A DNA stretch of 8,488 nucleotides from NCBI GenBank assembly GCA_002773755.1, contig PFAG01000005.1, positions 1-8,488 on the forward strand, written 5' to 3'. Positions 5,747-8,488 of this stretch are shown piece by piece; the first letter of the stretch is position 1; every line of letters begins with the position of its first letter. Below the pieces are notes generated by a model that was given only the letters and a program-made list of their open reading frames with translations, did no database searches and had not been told where the DNA came from. The translations under genes were made by a program, and so were the position numbers. The stretch is from Candidatus Colwellbacteria bacterium CG10_big_fil_rev_8_21_14_0_10_41_28 (GTDB taxonomy: Bacteria; Patescibacteriota; Minisyncoccia; UBA6257; Colwellbacteraceae).

Positions 5747-7039
5747 TTAGTAATCTATGAGTCTTTTAGCCTTATCGTGAAGCCTTATTTTCTCAAGTGC
5801 CTTAGCCTCGATCTGCCTAATTCTTTCCCTAGTAACATTAAAGACTTTTCCAACCTCTTCAAGGGTATGTGTGACTCCATCCTCTAGACCAAATCTCATT
5901 TCCAAGATTTTTCTTTCTCTCTCTGTTAGATCGTCAATAATATCTTTTATCTGATCCTTTAAAAGTTCTTGGGAGGTTAACTGTGTTGGAGTTAAGCTCT
6001 TCTCATCTCTAATAAACTCTGCCAATGTTGATTTATCCTCATCATCACCTATAGGAGACTCGAGAGAGATAACTTCCTGAGAAATCTTCTGAATGTTTCT
6101 AACCTTATCCACAGGAAGATCCATTTCTAAGGCAATTTCCTCTACCATTGGCTCTCTGCCCAATTGTTGAGCCAGTTTTCTCTTGGCTTGAGTAAATTTA
6201 GATATTGTTTCAACCATGTGTACAGGGATTCTAATTGTCCTGGACTGATCTGCTAAAGCTCTTGTGATAGCTTGTCTAATCCACCAAGTAGCATAGGTAG
6301 AAAACTTAAACCCTTTAGTATGATCGAACTTCTCAACAGCCTTAAACAATCCAATGTTCCCTTCTTGAATCAAGTCCGAGATGCTAAGAGCGCTTCTGTT
6401 TACATATCTTTTTGCAATGGAAACAACTAGCCTTAAGTTAGATTTGATTAATCTTTGCCTGGCAGACTCCTCATTCTTAAGGATCCTTTTGGCAAGATCT
6501 TTTTCTTCTTGAGAGGTTAGTAGAGGAGTTTTACCGATTTCCCTAAGATACATTTGAACATTGTCTGGGAGGGCTCCTTTAATATTAGTAGCCTCTTTGA
6601 GCTCCTTCTCGCTTATCTCCTCCGATGGTCCTCCGATCAAAGATTCCACCTCAACAACTTTGAGACCATACTTCTCCAATTCTTCATAGATCTTTTCCAA
6701 AAAGTCTGTATCAGACTCTATAGCTGGGAAGTGGTCAATGATCTCAATGTCTGTTATAAATCCTTTCTCCTGTCCTCTTTTAATTAGTTTAAGAAGGGCT
6801 TTTTCTTTTTCACTACCCTTAAGTGGTTTTGGGGCTGTGCTAGACGCACTTTTCTTAACTACCTTCTTAGAAGCACTCTTTTTTGTGTTCTTTTTTACTG
6901 TTTTTTTAACCGCACTCTTCTTGGTAACCTTCTTGGGAGCGCTCTTTTGGGTGGCTTTCTTAGCAACCTTCTTCTCTGCTGTATTCTTTTTTACTACCTT
7001 CTTATTACTCTTCTTAGCTGTTTTTTTAGCTTTTGGCAT
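5747..7039 (-). CDS. rpoD: RNA polymerase primary sigma factor (sigma-70/RpoD) with Lys-rich N-terminal tail
   Basis: This is the housekeeping sigma factor that directs RNA polymerase to -10/-35 promoters. Regions in order of the 430-residue protein: a Lys/Ala/Ser-rich tail (1-70), a region 1.1-like segment (about 75-138), region 1.2 ([17 protein letters not shown], 159-175), region 2 ([11 protein letters not shown] at 202-212, [18 protein letters not shown] at 222-239, and the -10 recognition helix [14 protein letters not shown] at 248-261), region 3 ([11 protein letters not shown] to [11 protein letters not shown]), and region 4 ([15 protein letters not shown] at 371-385 plus the helix-turn-helix [20 protein letters not shown], 391-410). 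All core motifs are canonical, so it should read normal TTGACA/TATAAT promoters, in agreement with the promoter at 2929-2957. Its ATG lies 14 nt inside the end of dnaG, and alaS follows after 2 bp. dnaG-rpoD is the conserved core of the macromolecular-synthesis operon. Confidence 0.98.
   Translation of the reverse strand: MPKAKKTAKKSNKKVVKKNTAEKKVAKKATQKSAPKKVTKKSAVKKTVKKNTKKSASKKVVKKSASSTAPKPLKGSEKEKALLKLIKRGQEKGFITDIEIIDHFPAIESDTDFLEKIYEELEKYGLKVVEVESLIGGPSEEISEKELKEATNIKGALPDNVQMYLREIGKTPLLTSQEEKDLAKRILKNEESARQRLIKSNLRLVVSIAKRYVNRSALSISDLIQEGNIGLFKAVEKFDHTKGFKFSTYATWWIRQAITRALADQSRTIRIPVHMVETISKFTQAKRKLAQQLGREPMVEEIALEMDLPVDKVRNIQKISQEVISLESPIGDDEDKSTLAEFIRDEKSLTPTQLTSQELLKDQIKDIIDDLTERERKILEMRFGLEDGVTHTLEEVGKVFNVTRERIRQIEAKALEKIRLHDKAKRLIDY
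6830..7039 (-). repeat. Low-complexity Lys-repeat coding segment at the start of rpoD
   Basis: The first 70 codons of rpoD encode 28 lysines in irregular units of the form K-K-x-x-K-K or V-x-K-K, e.g. [20 protein letters not shown] (40-59). At the DNA level this gives repeated short blocks such as accttctt and cactcttct on the plus strand. The composition resembles histone H1-like tails. Such repeats can vary in length between strains by slippage. The segment also creates a long spurious open frame rich in Phe and Leu on the opposite strand. Confidence 0.8.
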
Positions 7040-8488
7040 GTTTAATATGTTGCATTTTACGACTTAGCTCGTCAAACTGCTTTAATTTTTCTGAAACAGT
7101 TTTTTCATTTCCCGATTTCTCCGCCCACAAGATTTCTTTCCTCAGTTTCTCTTTTTGCTCATTAAGAACATACAATTTCAGTCCCTCTATCAAGTCACTA
7201 AACTCTCTCTCTGGGCTAAAACCAAATGTATAAACTGATTCAAAGGTTGGATACATGCTGATAAATTCCATCAGTTCACCCGCTCTCCCCTCTAGGGCCT
7301 TTCCTTCTTTAAGAGCTTTATATATTTCTACATAAACCTTAGGAACCAAACTTAAGAGTTCTTCTAGCTCCGGTCTTAATTCTTCATGTACATATGCTAG
7401 GTAAACTAGCCTTTCCGATATAAGTTCTCTTTTAGTTAATGTTGGCCTCTTTATCTCGATCTTCTCTCCAGTAGATTCAGTAGGAGCTCCTCCGAGCTCC
7501 AGCCTTTCCACCTCTTTCATTAGATCCTCCTTTGATAGGCCAACCATATTTGAAAGTTCATCCAACCAATAGTTCTGTTCGACCTTGCTGGCTAATCTTG
7601 AGATCTTTCCCAAAACCTGCGAAACCCCCTTCTTCTTCTGGGATACTCCATCAGCATTCTCAAGGAAATGCTGGAAGTAGTAATTCATCGCCGGTTGAAC
7701 ATTATCAAGCGCTTCCTTAAACGAACCCACATCCTTCTCCACCATATCTGCAGGATCTTTGTTTCCTCCAAGATTTAAGAAGTATACATTAAAATCTTGT
7801 GCACCAGCTTCATCTATAGCCTTATGGGCTGCCCTAACTCCAGCCTCATCATTATCAAAAGCTAAAACGAGGTCATCTGCAGTCCTTCTAATAACTGCCA
7901 AGTGGTCGTTAGTCAAAGCCGTACCAGATGTTCCAACAACATTCTGAAAACCTGCCTGCCAAAGAGCCAGAAAGTCCATCTGTCCCTCAACAAAAATAGC
8001 CCGATTCACTTCTCTGATCGGATTTTTGCTCTTCCAATATCCATATAGCAAGCGCGATTTGTTAAAGATTGGTGTCTCGGGACTATTAATATATTTACCC
8101 ATCTCACCAGTGTCTAATTCGGGAAGTATTCTTCCAGAAAAACCCACCACCTTTCCGAAGTGGTTGTGAATAGGAAACATTATCCTTCCCCTAAACCTAT
8201 CTACATATTTCCCCCTATCAGTCTTAAAAGCTATTCCGGCAGTTAGAACATCCTCCACCCTATATCCCTTATTAACCAACCTCATCGTCAGTTCGTCCGT
8301 ACCAGTTGGAGCATATCCAAGCTCAAACTCAGCAGCCGTCTTTCCAGTTAAGTTCCTGCTCTTAAGATATTCCTTTGCCTTATCAGAAACCCTAAGCTCC
8401 TCCTTATACATATCAGCCGCATCCTTAACAATCTCGTAAAGAAGATTGAACCTTCTTTGATCTGCGGAGCTTCTCTTGCCAATATCAA
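7026..8488 (-). CDS. dnaG: DNA primase, 5' end outside the window
   Basis: DnaG makes the RNA primers for chromosomal replication at the fork, working with the DnaB helicase. 486 codons are visible; the frame is open to the window edge ([16 protein letters not shown] encoded near 8439-8486), so the ATG at 8411 is internal. The missing part is the N-terminal zinc-binding domain and the beginning of the polymerase domain. Counting from the Met at 8411, the core shows [11 protein letters not shown] (71-81), FSGRIL (91-96), YINSPET (107-113), the TOPRIM glutamate in VEGQMD (141-146), the metal-binding FDNDEAG (185-191) and the DP pair at 219-220. The final 150 residues are helical, as expected for a DnaB-binding C-terminal domain. 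The stop lies 14 nt inside rpoD (7026-7039 shared). All catalytic motifs seen are intact. Confidence 0.97.
   Translation of the reverse strand, partial: DIGKRSSADQRRFNLLYEIVKDAADMYKEELRVSDKAKEYLKSRNLTGKTAAEFELGYAPTGTDELTMRLVNKGYRVEDVLTAGIAFKTDRGKYVDRFRGRIMFPIHNHFGKVVGFSGRILPELDTGEMGKYINSPETPIFNKSRLLYGYWKSKNPIREVNRAIFVEGQMDFLALWQAGFQNVVGTSGTALTNDHLAVIRRTADDLVLAFDNDEAGVRAAHKAIDEAGAQDFNVYFLNLGGNKDPADMVEKDVGSFKEALDNVQPAMNYYFQHFLENADGVSQKKKGVSQVLGKISRLASKVEQNYWLDELSNMVGLSKEDLMKEVERLELGGAPTESTGEKIEIKRPTLTKRELISERLVYLAYVHEELRPELEELLSLVPKVYVEIYKALKEGKALEGRAGELMEFISMYPTFESVYTFGFSPEREFSDLIEGLKLYVLNEQKEKLRKEILWAEKSGNEKTVSEKLKQFDELSRKMQHIKHAKS

Noticed and set aside
6738..7067. 109-codon plus-strand frame that looks like a hydrophobic membrane protein
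   Set aside because: It mirrors the lysine repeats of rpoD (AAG/AAA read as CTT/TTT), giving false Phe/Leu hydrophobicity.

Overview
The window looks like a stretch of core chromosome from a Candidate Phyla Radiation (Patescibacteria) bacterium, most likely of the Parcubacteria group. The assignment rests on protein character, not on a marker comparison. The alanyl-tRNA synthetase is short and ends after the editing domain. The S4 N-terminus is divergent. There is a gp47/baseplate-J-like single-pass membrane protein of a type I associate with CPR genomes. Gene packing is extremely tight, and almost no start codon has a Shine-Dalgarno sequence. The standard bacterial code fits: infA ends at TGA exactly where the family ends, and tryptophans are TGG.

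Every gene lies on the minus strand, so transcription runs from high to low coordinates. In that order they are: dnaG (primase, 5' end outside the window), rpoD (primary sigma factor), alaS, a 296-aa protein I read tentatively as a degenerate FtsA/actin-like protein, a 521-aa membrane-anchored protein, then infA, rpmJ, rpsM, rpsK and rpsD (3' end outside the window).

The first four genes are packed end to end (14-nt overlap, 2-nt gap, 5-nt gap) and probably form one transcript, a variant of the macromolecular-synthesis operon in which alaS and the 296-aa gene follow dnaG-rpoD. The first real gap (67 bp, 2898-2964) contains a good sigma-70-type promoter (TTGGGA, 17 bp, TATAAT) for the 521-aa gene, with a 7-bp inverted repeat over its -35 box. 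The second gap (30 bp, 1302-1331) has a weaker promoter candidate for the ribosomal alpha-type operon, which would give infA an almost leaderless mRNA. The ribosomal genes overlap or are 1 nt apart.

Together the genes cover replication priming, housekeeping transcription, tRNA charging and translation initiation. The two poorly characterised genes in the middle (a possible actin-like/SHS2 protein and a membrane protein) are the least explained part of the window. I saw no tRNA, rRNA, CRISPR, insertion sequence or clear terminator, and no gene-free stretch over 300 bases.
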